Origin: CAYMGM01 sp964390005
GTDB taxonomy: Bacteria; Pseudomonadota; Alphaproteobacteria; UBA9219
Direction: 5' to 3'
Length of the DNA stretch: 64,000 nt
NCBI GenBank assembly: GCA_964390005.1
Contig: CAYMGM010000001.1
Span: 186,001-250,000, forward strand
Part shown: piece by piece, positions 22,626 through 31,824 of the stretch
Numbering within the stretch: the first letter of the stretch is position 1
Layout of the letters: each line of letters opens with the position of its first letter
Notes under the pieces: model-generated
The model's input: the letters and a program-made list of their open reading frames with translations, nothing else
Told to the model about the DNA's origin: nothing
Databases searched by the model: none
Translations under genes and position numbers: made by a program

Positions 22626-25364
22626 ATGGATGATTTGCTTCGTGAATTTCTGACGGAAACGAACGAAAGTTTGGGTGAAATCGATGTCGAGTTGGTTAAA
22701 CTCGAACAAAATCCGAACGATCCCGAACTTCTCAGCAGTATTTTCCGTTTGGTTCATACGATCAAAGGAACTTGCGGCTTTCTGGGGCTGCCGCGCCTTG
22801 AAAAATTGGCCCATGCCGGTGAAAACGTTTTGGGCAAAGTCCGCGATGGCGAACTGGCCGTGACGCCGCAGGTTGTCAGCTTGGTTTTGCGCTGCATTGA
22901 CAAAATCAAGGTCCTTCTTGTCGTTCTTGAAGAAACCGAAGCCGAAGAACCCGGCGCGGATACCGATTTGATCGAGGCTTTGAACGCCGTTGCCGAAGGC
23001 GGCGAAGCGCCCGCCAGCGCCGCGGCAGAATCGGCCCCCGTTGCCGAAGAGGCTGTGCCTGTCGAAACAATGCCCGATCCTTCGCCTTTCAACGATGTTG
23101 CCTCAGAAACTTCCGCTGCTTCACAGGAGTCTCCCTCGATGATAGAGCCAGACGAAAATGGTTTTGTTCCCGTTCCTGCGGATATGACAGGGCAAGAACC
23201 GCCTGATTCTTCCGCTGCGCCTGAAACAGCGGCAGCCGCGCCTGCTTCGTCAAAGCAGGTCGTGCCGTCAGCCTCGGCAGAAGAGGGGCATATCAAAGAA
23301 TCCTCCGTCGCGGCGCAGTCTATTCGCGTCAGCGTCGATCAATTGGAAAATCTTATGGTCATCGCCAGCGAACTGGTGCTGACGCGCAACCAGTTGATGC
23401 AGATTTCGCGCACGCAAAAAGACAATCCCTTTGCGGCGTCGCTCCAGCGTTTGAATCTTGTCACGTCCGAGTTGCAAGAAGGCGTGATGAAAACGCGCAT
23501 GCAGCCCATCGGCAATGCTTGGTCCAAATTGCCGCGCATTGTGCGCGATTTATCGCACGAACTCGGCAAAAAAATCGACCTGCAAATGGTCGGTGCCGAG
23601 ACCGAGCTTGATCGGCAGGTTTTGGAGCTGATCAAGGATCCTTTGACGCATATGGTGCGCAACTCGGCCGATCACGGAATTGAAAAACCAGCGGATCGTC
23701 TGATGGCGGGCAAGCCCGAAACAGGCGTCATTCTGTTGAACGCCTATCATGAAGGCGGGCATATCATTATCGAGATTTCCGATGATGGACGCGGCTTGGC
23801 GCTGAACAAAATCAAGACCAAGATTATGCAAAACGGTTTGGCGACGGAAAGCGAGCTGGCCTCGATGACCGATCAGCAAATCATGCAGTTCATCTTTAAG
23901 CCAGGATTCTCGACAGCGACGCAGGTGACGGCTGTCTCCGGTCGCGGCGTCGGTATGGATGTCGTGAAGACGAACATCGAAAAAATAGGCGGCACGGTCG
24001 ATATGCAATCGACAGAAGGCAAGGGATCGCGCTTTTTGATCAAGATCCCGCTGACTTTGGCGATTGTCTCGGCTTTGATCGTCGAATGCGCTAGCGAACG
24101 CTTTGCCATTCCGCAAATCAGCGTCGTCGAATTGGTCCACGCGTCGGCGCACAGCGAGTATAAAATTGAGCATATCAACGATACGCCGGTCTTGCGCTTG
24201 CGTAATCGGTTATTGCCGCTTGTTTCCCTCCGTCGTTCGCTGATGCTGGAAGACGACAAAGAAAAAACAGCTACGGATTCGGCGTTTATCGTCGTTGTTC
24301 AGATCGGGAACTCGACGTTTGGGATTATCGTCGATCGCGTGTTCGATACGGAAGAAATCGTCGTGAAGCCGGTCTCGCCGATTTTACGGAACATCTCAAT
24401 GTTCTCGGGCAATACGATTCTTGGCGACGGCAGCGTGATCATGATCCTTGACCCCAACGGCGTTGCGACGCATGCGGGCGAGATTCATACTGGCTCGGCC
24501 ACGGCGGCGCAGTTGGCTCAAAGCGCACATGCCGCGCGCGGCGATAACAAACAATCCTTGCTACTGTTCAACGCTGGCGGCGAAGCGCCCAAGGCCGTTC
24601 CCCTTTCGTTGGTTGCGCGTTTGGAAGAAATCGATCTTAAAACAGTCGAATATTCCGAAGGCAAGCCGGTCGTTCAGTACCGCGGCAAATTGATGCCGTT
24701 GGTGCCAATTGAAACCAACATGGTTTTAGGCAAAGAAGGCTCGCAGCCCATTTTGGTTTTCAGCGACCAAGAACGCAGCATGGGACTGATTGTCGATGAA
24801 ATCATCGACATTGTCGAAGATCGTTTGGACGTAAATCTGTCGGCGCAGCGTCCCGGTTTCTTAGGAAGCTCAATCATTGTCGGCAAGGCGACGGATATCG
24901 TTGATACGGGCTATTTCTTGTCGCAAGCCTTCCAAGACTGGTTCGGTCTGAAAGACGACGCTTCCTTTGGCGAAGAACATGGCAATCGTATCCTTTTGGT
25001 GGACGACAGCCCCTTCTTCCTGAACCTTCTGACGCCGCTTTTGACCGTCGCGGGCTATAGTGTCGTGACAGCTGATAATCCGAATTCAGCTTTGAAACTG
25101 CAAGAGACGGGGGAGACTTTCGACGTCATTGTCAGCGACATTGAGATGCCGGGCATGAACGGTTTTGACTTTGCGGCAGCCGTTCGTAAAGAGGGCGGTT
25201 TGTGGAGTTCTGTTCCTTTCATTGCGCTGTCGTCGCATGCGACGCCGCGCGATATCGAACGGGGGCGTCAAGTCGGCTTTACCGATTACGTCGCCAAGTT
25301 CAATCGGGACGCTTTGTTGGATTCTCTTCAGCAAACGCTTAGCAACATAAGGATCAACGCATGA
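22626..25364 (+). CDS. cheA: hybrid chemotaxis histidine kinase CheA-REC
   Basis: Central kinase of the chemotaxis pathway, 912 residues. Domains in order: HPt with H-T-I-K-G-T-C-G-F (about 44), a long acidic Ala/Pro-rich linker (about 115-235), a dimerisation segment, the HATPase with D-P-L-T-H-M-V-R-N-S-A-D-H-G and D-D-G-R-G-L (about 350-420), G-R-G-V-G-M-D-V-V, a CheW-like regulatory domain, a second CheW-like stretch (about 640-755), and a C-terminal receiver with V-D-D-S and V-S-D-I-E-M-P (about 793-905). The receiver could act as a phosphate sink. The TGA overlaps the cheW start by four bases. Confidence 0.95.
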   Translation: MDDLLREFLTETNESLGEIDVELVKLEQNPNDPELLSSIFRLVHTIKGTCGFLGLPRLEKLAHAGENVLGKVRDGELAVTPQVVSLVLRCIDKIKVLLVVLEETEAEEPGADTDLIEALNAVAEGGEAPASAAAESAPVAEEAVPVETMPDPSPFNDVASETSAASQESPSMIEPDENGFVPVPADMTGQEPPDSSAAPETAAAAPASSKQVVPSASAEEGHIKESSVAAQSIRVSVDQLENLMVIASELVLTRNQLMQISRTQKDNPFAASLQRLNLVTSELQEGVMKTRMQPIGNAWSKLPRIVRDLSHELGKKIDLQMVGAETELDRQVLELIKDPLTHMVRNSADHGIEKPADRLMAGKPETGVILLNAYHEGGHIIIEISDDGRGLALNKIKTKIMQNGLATESELASMTDQQIMQFIFKPGFSTATQVTAVSGRGVGMDVVKTNIEKIGGTVDMQSTEGKGSRFLIKIPLTLAIVSALIVECASERFAIPQISVVELVHASAHSEYKIEHINDTPVLRLRNRLLPLVSLRRSLMLEDDKEKTATDSAFIVVVQIGNSTFGIIVDRVFDTEEIVVKPVSPILRNISMFSGNTILGDGSVIMILDPNGVATHAGEIHTGSATAAQLAQSAHAARGDNKQSLLLFNAGGEAPKAVPLSLVARLEEIDLKTVEYSEGKPVVQYRGKLMPLVPIETNMVLGKEGSQPILVFSDQERSMGLIVDEIIDIVEDRLDVNLSAQRPGFLGSSIIVGKATDIVDTGYFLSQAFQDWFGLKDDASFGEEHGNRILLVDDSPFFLNLLTPLLTVAGYSVVTADNPNSALKLQETGETFDVIVSDIEMPGMNGFDFAAAVRKEGGLWSSVPFIALSSHATPRDIERGRQVGFTDYVAKFNRDALLDSLQQTLSNIRINA

Positions 25365-25864
25365 CGACGACAACACTGCCGACCAAAGCGCGCAATAATC
25401 TTCCGACAGCGGGTGAGGAAGAGGAAAATCGTGAGTTTGTCACGATGTTCATCGACAATCAGCTGTTTGGCATTCCGGTTTTGCAGGTTCAGGACGTTCT
25501 GGGGCCGCAAAAGATCACGCGCGTGCCGTTAGCGCCGCGCGAAGTTGCGGGCTCGCTGAACTTACGCGGGCGTATCGTGACGGCCATTGACGTGCGCGTG
25601 CGTTTGGAACTGCCGCCAAGAACGGCGGATCGTTCGCAAAACATGAGTGTTGTCGTCGATTATAACGGTGAGTTTTACAGCCTTATTGTCGATCAAGTGG
25701 GGGAGGTCATGTCGCTGCCAGCAACGGATTATGAAAAAACACCTGCAACTTTGAACGAAAAATGGCGCGAGATTTCGGATGGCGTGTATCGCTTGAAAGA
25801 TACGCTTCTTATCGTTCTGGACGTCAAGCGTCTTTTGCGTCTTGAGGATATTTTAGCTGCCTAA
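25361..25864 (+). CDS. cheW: chemotaxis coupling protein CheW
   Basis: Couples CheA to chemoreceptors. The 167-residue protein matches CheW: F-I-D-N-Q-L-F-G-I-P-V near residue 31, I-T-R-V-P-L-A, G-S-L-N-L-R-G-R-I-V near residue 63, and I-V-D-Q-V-G-E-V. An N-terminal extension of about 22 residues is unusual in length. The ATG overlaps the cheA stop in ATGA form, indicating translational coupling. cheY begins 27 bases after its stop. Confidence 0.95.
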   Translation: MTTTTLPTKARNNLPTAGEEEENREFVTMFIDNQLFGIPVLQVQDVLGPQKITRVPLAPREVAGSLNLRGRIVTAIDVRVRLELPPRTADRSQNMSVVVDYNGEFYSLIVDQVGEVMSLPATDYEKTPATLNEKWREISDGVYRLKDTLLIVLDVKRLLRLEDILAA

Positions 25865-25891
25865 TCGAACGAACAAAGCCGGGGTTAGATC

Positions 25892-26263
25892 ATGAAATCA
25901 TGCCTTATCGTTGACGACAGCCGCGTTATTCGGAAAGTGGCACGTCAAATATTTGATTCTCTTGGGTTCTCGTGTGAAGAAGCCGAAGACGGCAAACAAG
26001 CGCTAGAAGCCTGTCAGAAAAAAATGCCAGATTTTGTTCTTTTGGACTGGAATATGCCGGTCATGGATGGCATGGAGTTTTTAAAGACATTGCGGCGCGA
26101 CCCGACAGGGGCGAGCACAATGGTCGTTTTTTGCACGACAGAAAACGATATGAGGCATATTCAGGAAGCGATTTCGGCAGGGGCGAACGAATATATCATG
26201 AAGCCGTTCGATGCGGATATCGTGCGAAGCAAACTTGTCCAGTTAGGCATACTCGAATCGTAA
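25892..26263 (+). CDS. cheY: chemotaxis response regulator CheY
   Basis: Single-domain receiver of 123 residues that carries the signal from CheA to the flagellar motor. Acidic pocket V-D-D-S at residue 7, phospho-acceptor Asp in L-L-D-W-N-M-P (about 52), Thr in C-T-T-E-N, and Lys in M-K-P-F-D are all present. There is no output domain. It is the third gene of the operon; cheB begins 15 bases after its stop. Confidence 0.94.
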   Translation: MKSCLIVDDSRVIRKVARQIFDSLGFSCEEAEDGKQALEACQKKMPDFVLLDWNMPVMDGMEFLKTLRRDPTGASTMVVFCTTENDMRHIQEAISAGANEYIMKPFDADIVRSKLVQLGILES

Positions 26264-26278
26264 GAAAAGTCGGTTTCT

Positions 26279-27505
26279 ATGAACAGTAAAATGGGCGATA
26301 TCACTTGGTCTTCATCGCATGATGAAGAAGAAATCTACCGGATTATGATCGTTGATGATTCAGCGTTCATTCGCGGGGCTATCGCGCGTGCGCTCGAAGA
26401 CGATCCTGCTTTGCGTATTACGGCTTCTGTAAGCAATGGCGAGCTGGCCGTTAAATCGTTACAACGCGATCCGGTCGATGTTATTGTTTTGGACATTGAG
26501 ATGCCCGTGATGGACGGGATGACGGCTTTGCCAAAATTGAAAGAGATCGATTCAGCTGTTCAAATCATCATGGCTTCGACCCTGACGCAAAAAAACGCTG
26601 AAATCAGCTTACGCGCTATGTCCTTGGGGGCGACGGATTATATTCCCAAGCCTTCGACGGGGCACGAAGTTTTAAGTGCCGATGATTTTAAGCGTGAACT
26701 GGTGGGAAAGGTCAAAGCTTTGGGGGCTTTAGCGCGGCGTTCGGGGGTGCGGATGCCGCCGGAAGGTTATGTGGCGCCGTCACCGCAGCTTCGCGCAAAA
26801 GTCGTTCAGCCCTTGCCGACAGCGAAGACGGCACGGTCTGAAACGCCGCGCCCGGTCGCTCCACCGCTTCCGAAGATTCCGCAAAATAAAGAAGTCATTT
26901 TGCGTAAAGAGCCTATTCATCGGCCTGATATTATTGCGATTGGAAGTTCGACAGGCGGGCCGCAGGCTCTTTTCCGTGTCGTCAAAGATATCGGGACGGG
27001 GCTTTCGCAGCCAATTGTTATCACCCAGCATATGCCGCCTGCTTTTACAGCGATTCTGGCTGAACATATTACGCGTCAATGCGGCGTTGTCTGTACAGAA
27101 GCCAAAGAGGGTGAGGCTCTACAGGCGGGCCATTATTATATTGCCGCTGGCGATTTTCATATGCAGATGGAAAAATCAGGAACAGCGGCGCCGATCATTC
27201 ACCTTGTGAAAGGTCCGCCTGAGAATTTTTGTCGTCCGGCTGTCGATCCCATGCTGCGCTCACTTATTCCGATCTATGGGCGGAATATTTTGACGGTTAT
27301 TCTGACCGGCATGGGCCAAGACGGCATGCGCGGCAGCGATTTAGTTGTTAAAGCGGGTGGCGCTGTTGTGGCTCAAGACGAGGCTAGCAGTGTTGTTTGG
27401 GGAATGCCGGGTGCTGTGGCCCTGGCCGGTTTGTGTTCCTCGGTATTGCCGGTTGGCGATATCGGCGGGTTTGTTCGACAGATTGCATTGAGACCGCGCA
27501 CATGA
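26279..27505 (+). CDS. cheB: chemoreceptor glutamate methylesterase CheB
   Basis: Removes methyl groups from chemoreceptors. The 408-residue protein has a receiver domain (V-D-D-S near 24, V-L-D-I-E-M-P near 74), a basic linker (about 150-220) and the esterase with A-I-G-S-S-T-G-G-P near residue 222 (catalytic Ser), Q-H-M-P near 248 and G-M-G-Q-D-G near 340 (catalytic Asp). A 20-residue N-terminal extension precedes the receiver. The stop overlaps the cheR start as ATGA. Confidence 0.95.
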   Translation: MNSKMGDITWSSSHDEEEIYRIMIVDDSAFIRGAIARALEDDPALRITASVSNGELAVKSLQRDPVDVIVLDIEMPVMDGMTALPKLKEIDSAVQIIMASTLTQKNAEISLRAMSLGATDYIPKPSTGHEVLSADDFKRELVGKVKALGALARRSGVRMPPEGYVAPSPQLRAKVVQPLPTAKTARSETPRPVAPPLPKIPQNKEVILRKEPIHRPDIIAIGSSTGGPQALFRVVKDIGTGLSQPIVITQHMPPAFTAILAEHITRQCGVVCTEAKEGEALQAGHYYIAAGDFHMQMEKSGTAAPIIHLVKGPPENFCRPAVDPMLRSLIPIYGRNILTVILTGMGQDGMRGSDLVVKAGGAVVAQDEASSVVWGMPGAVALAGLCSSVLPVGDIGGFVRQIALRPRT

Positions 27506-28377
27506 AGCCTGAAGATTTTGACCTTTTTTCTGTCTTGGTAAAGCAGCGTTCCGGCTTGGTCCTGACGAAGGACAAGGCCTATCTGCTTGAATCGCGTCTT
27601 GTTCCCGTTGCGCGCAAGTGGAAGCTGAAAACGCTTGAGGAATTGGCGCAGCTTGTCAGGACTGGGCGTGACGAGGCTTTGCTTCGCGATATCACCGAAG
27701 CGATGACCACGAACGAATCCTTTTTCTTCCGGGATCAAAAACCGTTTGATCAATTTAAAAACATCCTGATGCCGCGCTTTCTTCAGGCGCGTGCGAATAA
27801 ACGTCAAGTTCGTATATGGTCTGCCGCGGCTTCAAGCGGGCAGGAATGCTATTCGCTGTCGATGATTTTATGCGAAGAAGCCGCCAAGGTTGCGGGTTGG
27901 AAGTTCGATATCATTGGCACCGATTTGTCGTCGGAAATGGTTGAACGCGCGAAAAGCGGCATTTATTCTCAGTTTGAAGTGCAGCGTGGCCTGCCCATTA
28001 CGCTTCTGATGAAATATTTTCAGCAAATTGGCGCGGACAAATGGCAGATCAAAGAAAACCTGCGCCAGATGGTTCAGTTCCGCGAAGGCAATCTTTTGAC
28101 AGATTTCGGGCCGATTGGGGTCTTTGACATCGTCTTCTGCCGGAACGTTCTGATTTACTTCGATCAACCGACCAAGACGCGCGTGCTTGAGGCGATCAGT
28201 AACGTGATGGCGCCTGATGGCGTTCTGTATCTGGGCGGTGCTGAAACGGTCTTGGGCATTTCAGATCGCTTTAAGCCAATGGATAACGAGCGTGGCCTGT
28301 ACGTCTTGGCCAATCGCGCCGCGGCGGGGACGACTGGGATCAAGTCGCCGCTGGCGGCAAGCTCTACGTCGGTTTGA
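27502..28377 (+). CDS. cheR: chemoreceptor methyltransferase CheR
   Basis: Methylates glutamate residues of chemoreceptors with SAM. The 291-residue protein has the CheR N-terminal helical domain, then E-A-M-T-T-N-E-S-F-F-F-R-D near residue 73, W-S-A-A-A-S-S-G-Q-E near residue 109, G-T-D-L-S near 143, and F-C-R-N-V-L-I-Y-F near 213. The ATG at 27502 overlaps the cheB stop by four bases; the longer frame from 27397 lies in cheB and is rejected. The stop overlaps the glycosyltransferase start by one base. Confidence 0.95.
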   Translation: MKPEDFDLFSVLVKQRSGLVLTKDKAYLLESRLVPVARKWKLKTLEELAQLVRTGRDEALLRDITEAMTTNESFFFRDQKPFDQFKNILMPRFLQARANKRQVRIWSAAASSGQECYSLSMILCEEAAKVAGWKFDIIGTDLSSEMVERAKSGIYSQFEVQRGLPITLLMKYFQQIGADKWQIKENLRQMVQFREGNLLTDFGPIGVFDIVFCRNVLIYFDQPTKTRVLEAISNVMAPDGVLYLGGAETVLGISDRFKPMDNERGLYVLANRAAAGTTGIKSPLAASSTSV

Positions 28378-29486
28378 TGCACGTCGTTTTCGTCGATATC
28401 GTTTATGGCTATACGGTTGATCGCCCCCTGACGGATAAACCTTTGGGGGGGACGACGTCGGCCATTTGTTTTCTGGCAAAAGAGCTGGCCCAACGTGGCG
28501 TGAAGGTCACGCTTGTCAACGCTTTGCCCGCGCGGGCGCAGGAAGCGGGTATTGAGACGGTTCCTCTCGATCAAATACAGACGCTTTGCCAAGCCCCAAG
28601 CGTGACGGCCTTTGTCTTTTGCGGGCGCTGGAACGCCGAAATGGTCGCTCTTTTGCGCCCCCTGACGCGGGCCCCTTTTATCGCTTGGATGCACGAAGTG
28701 ACGTTTAAGGACAAGTTTGTCCAGCCGTTGCCTGCTTTTCAAGCTTATTTGTTCGTCAGTGAATGGCAAGCGCGTATCAATGCGGGCTTTTTGACTGCGG
28801 GGCAGCGCGTGATGCTGTTGCGCAACGCCATGCATCCCGCCTTCGCAGATCTCTGGGCCGAGGGGGATGATCTGATGGCGGCCAAGTCAAAGCCGCCCGT
28901 TATTCTCTACGCTGGCGATTATCAGCGCGGGGCCATGCATGTGCCTTTGATTTTAAAAGGCCTCTGCGCGCTTGAAAGCGACTTTACCGTCGCGATGTAT
29001 ACAGACCCGTCCTTTTCGCCCGATCCGTCGGTCAATCAGGCTTGTGTTGACGCGCTTCAACAACACTATCGCGTCACCCATATTGGAAAAGTGGGGCAAA
29101 TCGATTTGGCGCAAGCTATGAAACAGGCGACGATCTTTCTGTCGCCCAATCCGTGGCCCGAGACGTCTTGTATTAACCTGATTCAAGCGATGGCGGCGGG
29201 GCTCTGGTGCTTGACATCGGATCGTGCGGCCTTGCCTGAGACAGGGCATGGTTTTTCGCAGCTGGTGCCCATTGAGGAGAAAAATACGGTCGAACATTTT
29301 GGCATGCCGGTCGATGTGAAGGGTTACGCCGTTCATTTGGCGCTTGCGCTTCGGGCTTTTCGCGACAATCCGGCGGCTTGGGGCGTGGCACGACAAAAAC
29401 AACGCACCTTTTTTCTCGATCATTATCAGTGGTCGCAGCGGGCGCAGCCTTTTATTGACTTCCTATCTGATCTTGCAGCCCTATAA
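28377..29486 (+). CDS. GT4-type glycosyltransferase in the che operon
   Basis: A 369-residue GT-B glycosyltransferase. The N-terminal domain starts M-H-V-V-F-V-D-I-V-Y-G with G-G-T-T-S-A-I near residue 25, the donor-side domain has I-F-L-S-P-N-P-W-P-E-T-S near residue 255, and A-M-A-A-G follows. The usual E-G-F-G motif is replaced by W-P-E-T-S-C-I-N-L-I-Q-A-M-A, a variant known in GT4 enzymes. The ATG overlaps the cheR TGA as TGATG, so it is translationally coupled to chemotaxis genes. Glycosylation of flagellin or surface glycan is suggested by position only. A terminator follows. Confidence 0.85.
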   Translation: MHVVFVDIVYGYTVDRPLTDKPLGGTTSAICFLAKELAQRGVKVTLVNALPARAQEAGIETVPLDQIQTLCQAPSVTAFVFCGRWNAEMVALLRPLTRAPFIAWMHEVTFKDKFVQPLPAFQAYLFVSEWQARINAGFLTAGQRVMLLRNAMHPAFADLWAEGDDLMAAKSKPPVILYAGDYQRGAMHVPLILKGLCALESDFTVAMYTDPSFSPDPSVNQACVDALQQHYRVTHIGKVGQIDLAQAMKQATIFLSPNPWPETSCINLIQAMAAGLWCLTSDRAALPETGHGFSQLVPIEEKNTVEHFGMPVDVKGYAVHLALALRAFRDNPAAWGVARQKQRTFFLDHYQWSQRAQPFIDFLSDLAAL

Positions 29487-29515
29487 AAAAGGCCCCGTGA
29501 AGGGGCCTTTTTTTT
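29485..29515. terminator. bidirectional Rho-independent terminator
   Basis: A GGCCCC/GGGGCC stem with loop GTGAA, flanked by AAAAAA and TTTTTTTT. It ends the che operon (plus) and ctrA (minus), overlapping both stop regions. Confidence 0.92.
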
Positions 29516-30236
29516 AACCGTTTGCCTGTTTGCCAAGATGGGGCTTGGAATTCTCAGAGGCAGGCGGATCACGCAGCACGTAACCGCGGCCCCAGACCGT
29601 CTCGATATAATTTTCGCCGCCAGCGGCATTTGCTAATTTCTTACGCAGCTTGCAAACGAAAACGTCGATGATTTTTAGCTCAGGTTCATCCATGCCGCCA
29701 TAAAGGTGATTGAGGAACATTTCCTTGGTCAACGTCGTGCCTTTGCGCAGGCTCAACAGTTCCAAGATACCATATTCCTTGCCTGTCAGATGCAGCGGCT
29801 TGCTATCGACTTCGACCGTGCGGGCATCCAAGTTGACGGTCAGTTTGCCCGTGCGGATGACACTGTCAGAATGGCCTTTGCTGCGGCGGATGATGGCGTG
29901 GATACGCGCAACCAATTCGCGGCGGTCGAAAGGTTTGGTCAGATAATCGTCAGCGCCAAAGCCAAGACCTTTGATCTTGTTATCAAGTTCGGTCAGGCCC
30001 GACAGGATCAAGATCGGCGTCGTGACGCGCGCAGCGCGCAGGCGGCGCAGCACTTCATAGCCATCAATGTCGGGGAGCATCAGATCTAAAATGATGATGT
30101 CGTAGTCATAGAGTTTGCCGATCTCAAGACCGTCTTCACCCAGATCCGTTGTATCGACGATAAAGCCTTCGGCCTGGAGCATAAGCTCAATACTTTTGGC
30201 AACCGAGGCATCATCTTCAACGAGTAAAACGCGCAT
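29514..30236 (-). CDS. ctrA: cell-cycle response regulator CtrA
   Basis: OmpR-type response regulator of 240 residues, master regulator of the alphaproteobacterial cell cycle and motility. The receiver has V-E-D-D-A at residue 6, phospho-acceptor Asp in I-I-L-D-L-M-L-P (51), S-G-L-T-E and the Lys in T-K-P-F. The winged-helix domain has T-G-K-E-Y-G-I-L-E-L and L-Y-G-G-M-D-E-P-E-L-K-I-I-D-V-F-V-C, nearly diagnostic for CtrA. ATG 30236 has GAGG upstream; four extra codons from 30248 are rejected. It is divergent from fliI. A half-matching CtrA site (30365) suggests autoregulation. The C-terminal tail ends in Gly-Lys-Gln-rich residues and lacks the Ala-Ala end used by ClpXP in Caulobacter. Confidence 0.95.
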   Translation of the reverse strand: MRVLLVEDDASVAKSIELMLQAEGFIVDTTDLGEDGLEIGKLYDYDIIILDLMLPDIDGYEVLRRLRAARVTTPILILSGLTELDNKIKGLGFGADDYLTKPFDRRELVARIHAIIRRSKGHSDSVIRTGKLTVNLDARTVEVDSKPLHLTGKEYGILELLSLRKGTTLTKEMFLNHLYGGMDEPELKIIDVFVCKLRKKLANAAGGENYIETVWGRGYVLRDPPASENSKPHLGKQANG

Positions 30237-30364
30237 GTTAAACCTCATCAGGCGTCAGGCAGGGACAGGAAGAACGCGCGGAAATCTCGAAAAATCAACG
30301 CGTGCCAAGAAAGGAGACTTGGCTTTCCCATTAACTTTACTTACCATAATTTTAAGCAGAACAC

Positions 30365-30379
30365 TTAACAAAAAGTAAA
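30365..30379. promoter_or_regulatory. partial CtrA box between ctrA and fliI
   Basis: TTAA-CAAAAAG-TAAA keeps one TTAA half and the 7-base spacing but has a mismatch in the second half. Nearby TTAA tetramers are at other spacings. It could serve both divergent genes. Confidence 0.35.
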
Positions 30380-30471
30380 GAATCTTAACAAGAATAATTC
30401 GTTGTTTTAAAAGGGATTTCTTGTATAGTTTCCCGAATCTCCCGGCGCAGAAAGAGGCTGAGGTCCATCGT

Positions 30472-31812
30472 ATGGTTAACGAAACATCTCGAATCATGGC
30501 CGATCTGACGGCAATCCCCAGCGAAAATATCTTTGGCCGGGTGGCGGCTGTGCAGGGGCTTTTGGTCGAAGTGGCTGGGATCGAGCGTTATGTTTCGGTC
30601 GGCGGACGTTGTCGGCTGATGGCGCGCGGTGGACGTCCCGTGTTGTGCGAGGTCGTTGGTTTTCGCAACGAACATGCGCTGGTTCTTCCCTATACGACTT
30701 TGGATGGCGTCGGTTTGGGCTGTAAGGCCGAAGTGGCTGAAGCGCAGCCGTCGATTTCGCCGACGTCCGCGTGGCTTGGGCGCGTGATCAACGCGCAGGG
30801 CCAACCGCTGGATGGGGGCCCGCCTTTGCCTTTGGGGGCCAAAGCGCATCCTATACGCGCCTTACCGCCGCCTGCGCACACGCGGCAACGCGTGGGCGGC
30901 AAGCTTGATCTTGGCGTGCGGTGTTTAAATGCGTTTCTGACATGCTGCCAAGGCCAACGTATGGGGATTTTCGCGGGGTCTGGCGTCGGCAAATCAGTAT
31001 TGATGTCAATGATCGCGCGTTATACGTCGGCGGATGTTTCGGTAATCGGTCTGATTGGCGAGCGTGGCCGCGAAGTGCAAGAGTTTATTCACGACGATTT
31101 AGGCGAAGAAGGTTTAAAGCGCAGCATTGTTGTCGTCGCGACATCGGACGAAGCGGCTTTGATGCGCCGCCAAGCGGCCTATATGACTCTTTCCGTGGCT
31201 GAGTATTTTCGCGATCAAGGCCAACGTGTTTTGTGCCTGATGGACAGTGTTACGCGTTTTGCGATGGCGCAGCGTGAGATTGGTTTGGCGGCTGGCGAGC
31301 CACCGACGACCAAAGGCTATCCGCCGACGACGTTTTCGGAACTGCCAAAATTGCTAGAACGCGCGGGGCCAGGGCAGCAAGGCGCGGGCAGTATCACCGG
31401 GCTTTTCACGGTTTTGGTCGATGGCGACGATCATAACGAGCCGATTGCCGACGCGGCGCGCGGTATTTTAGACGGGCATATCGTGATGGAGCGCGGCATT
31501 GCCGAGCGTGGGCGTTACCCGGCGGTAAATATTTTGCGCAGCGTGTCGCGAACGATGCCGGGGTGTAACACAGACCCTGAAAACGCGCTGGTGAACACGG
31601 CGCGGCGTCATTTAGCGGCTTATGAAAACATGGCCGAGATGATCCGCCTTGGCGCGTATCGTCGCGGCTCGAACAAGGAGGTCGACGAAGCGATCACCTA
31701 TTACGAGCCGCTTGAAGAGTATTTAAAACAGCGCAAAGAAGAAAGCGCGGATCTGGCAGCCAGTTATGCGCAGTTGGCGCAGATCTTGGGTATGCCGTGG
31801 GACGAAGCTTGA
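30472..31812 (+). CDS. fliI: flagellum-specific ATPase FliI
   Basis: Hexameric ATPase of the flagellar type III export apparatus, 446 residues. The N-terminal barrel has G-R-V-A-A-V-Q-G-L-L-V-E-V; the ATPase has Walker A G-S-G-V-G-K-S near residue 167, G-E-R-G-R-E-V-Q near 193, Walker B V-L-C-L-M-D-S, and Y-P-P-T-T-F-S-E-L-P-K. The ATG at 30472 (GAGG upstream) gives the normal length; a longer TTG start at 30421 is less likely. fliJ follows after 12 bases. It is divergent from ctrA. Confidence 0.95.
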   Translation: MVNETSRIMADLTAIPSENIFGRVAAVQGLLVEVAGIERYVSVGGRCRLMARGGRPVLCEVVGFRNEHALVLPYTTLDGVGLGCKAEVAEAQPSISPTSAWLGRVINAQGQPLDGGPPLPLGAKAHPIRALPPPAHTRQRVGGKLDLGVRCLNAFLTCCQGQRMGIFAGSGVGKSVLMSMIARYTSADVSVIGLIGERGREVQEFIHDDLGEEGLKRSIVVVATSDEAALMRRQAAYMTLSVAEYFRDQGQRVLCLMDSVTRFAMAQREIGLAAGEPPTTKGYPPTTFSELPKLLERAGPGQQGAGSITGLFTVLVDGDDHNEPIADAARGILDGHIVMERGIAERGRYPAVNILRSVSRTMPGCNTDPENALVNTARRHLAAYENMAEMIRLGAYRRGSNKEVDEAITYYEPLEEYLKQRKEESADLAASYAQLAQILGMPWDEA

Positions 31813-31824
31813 TAGGACGCTGCG

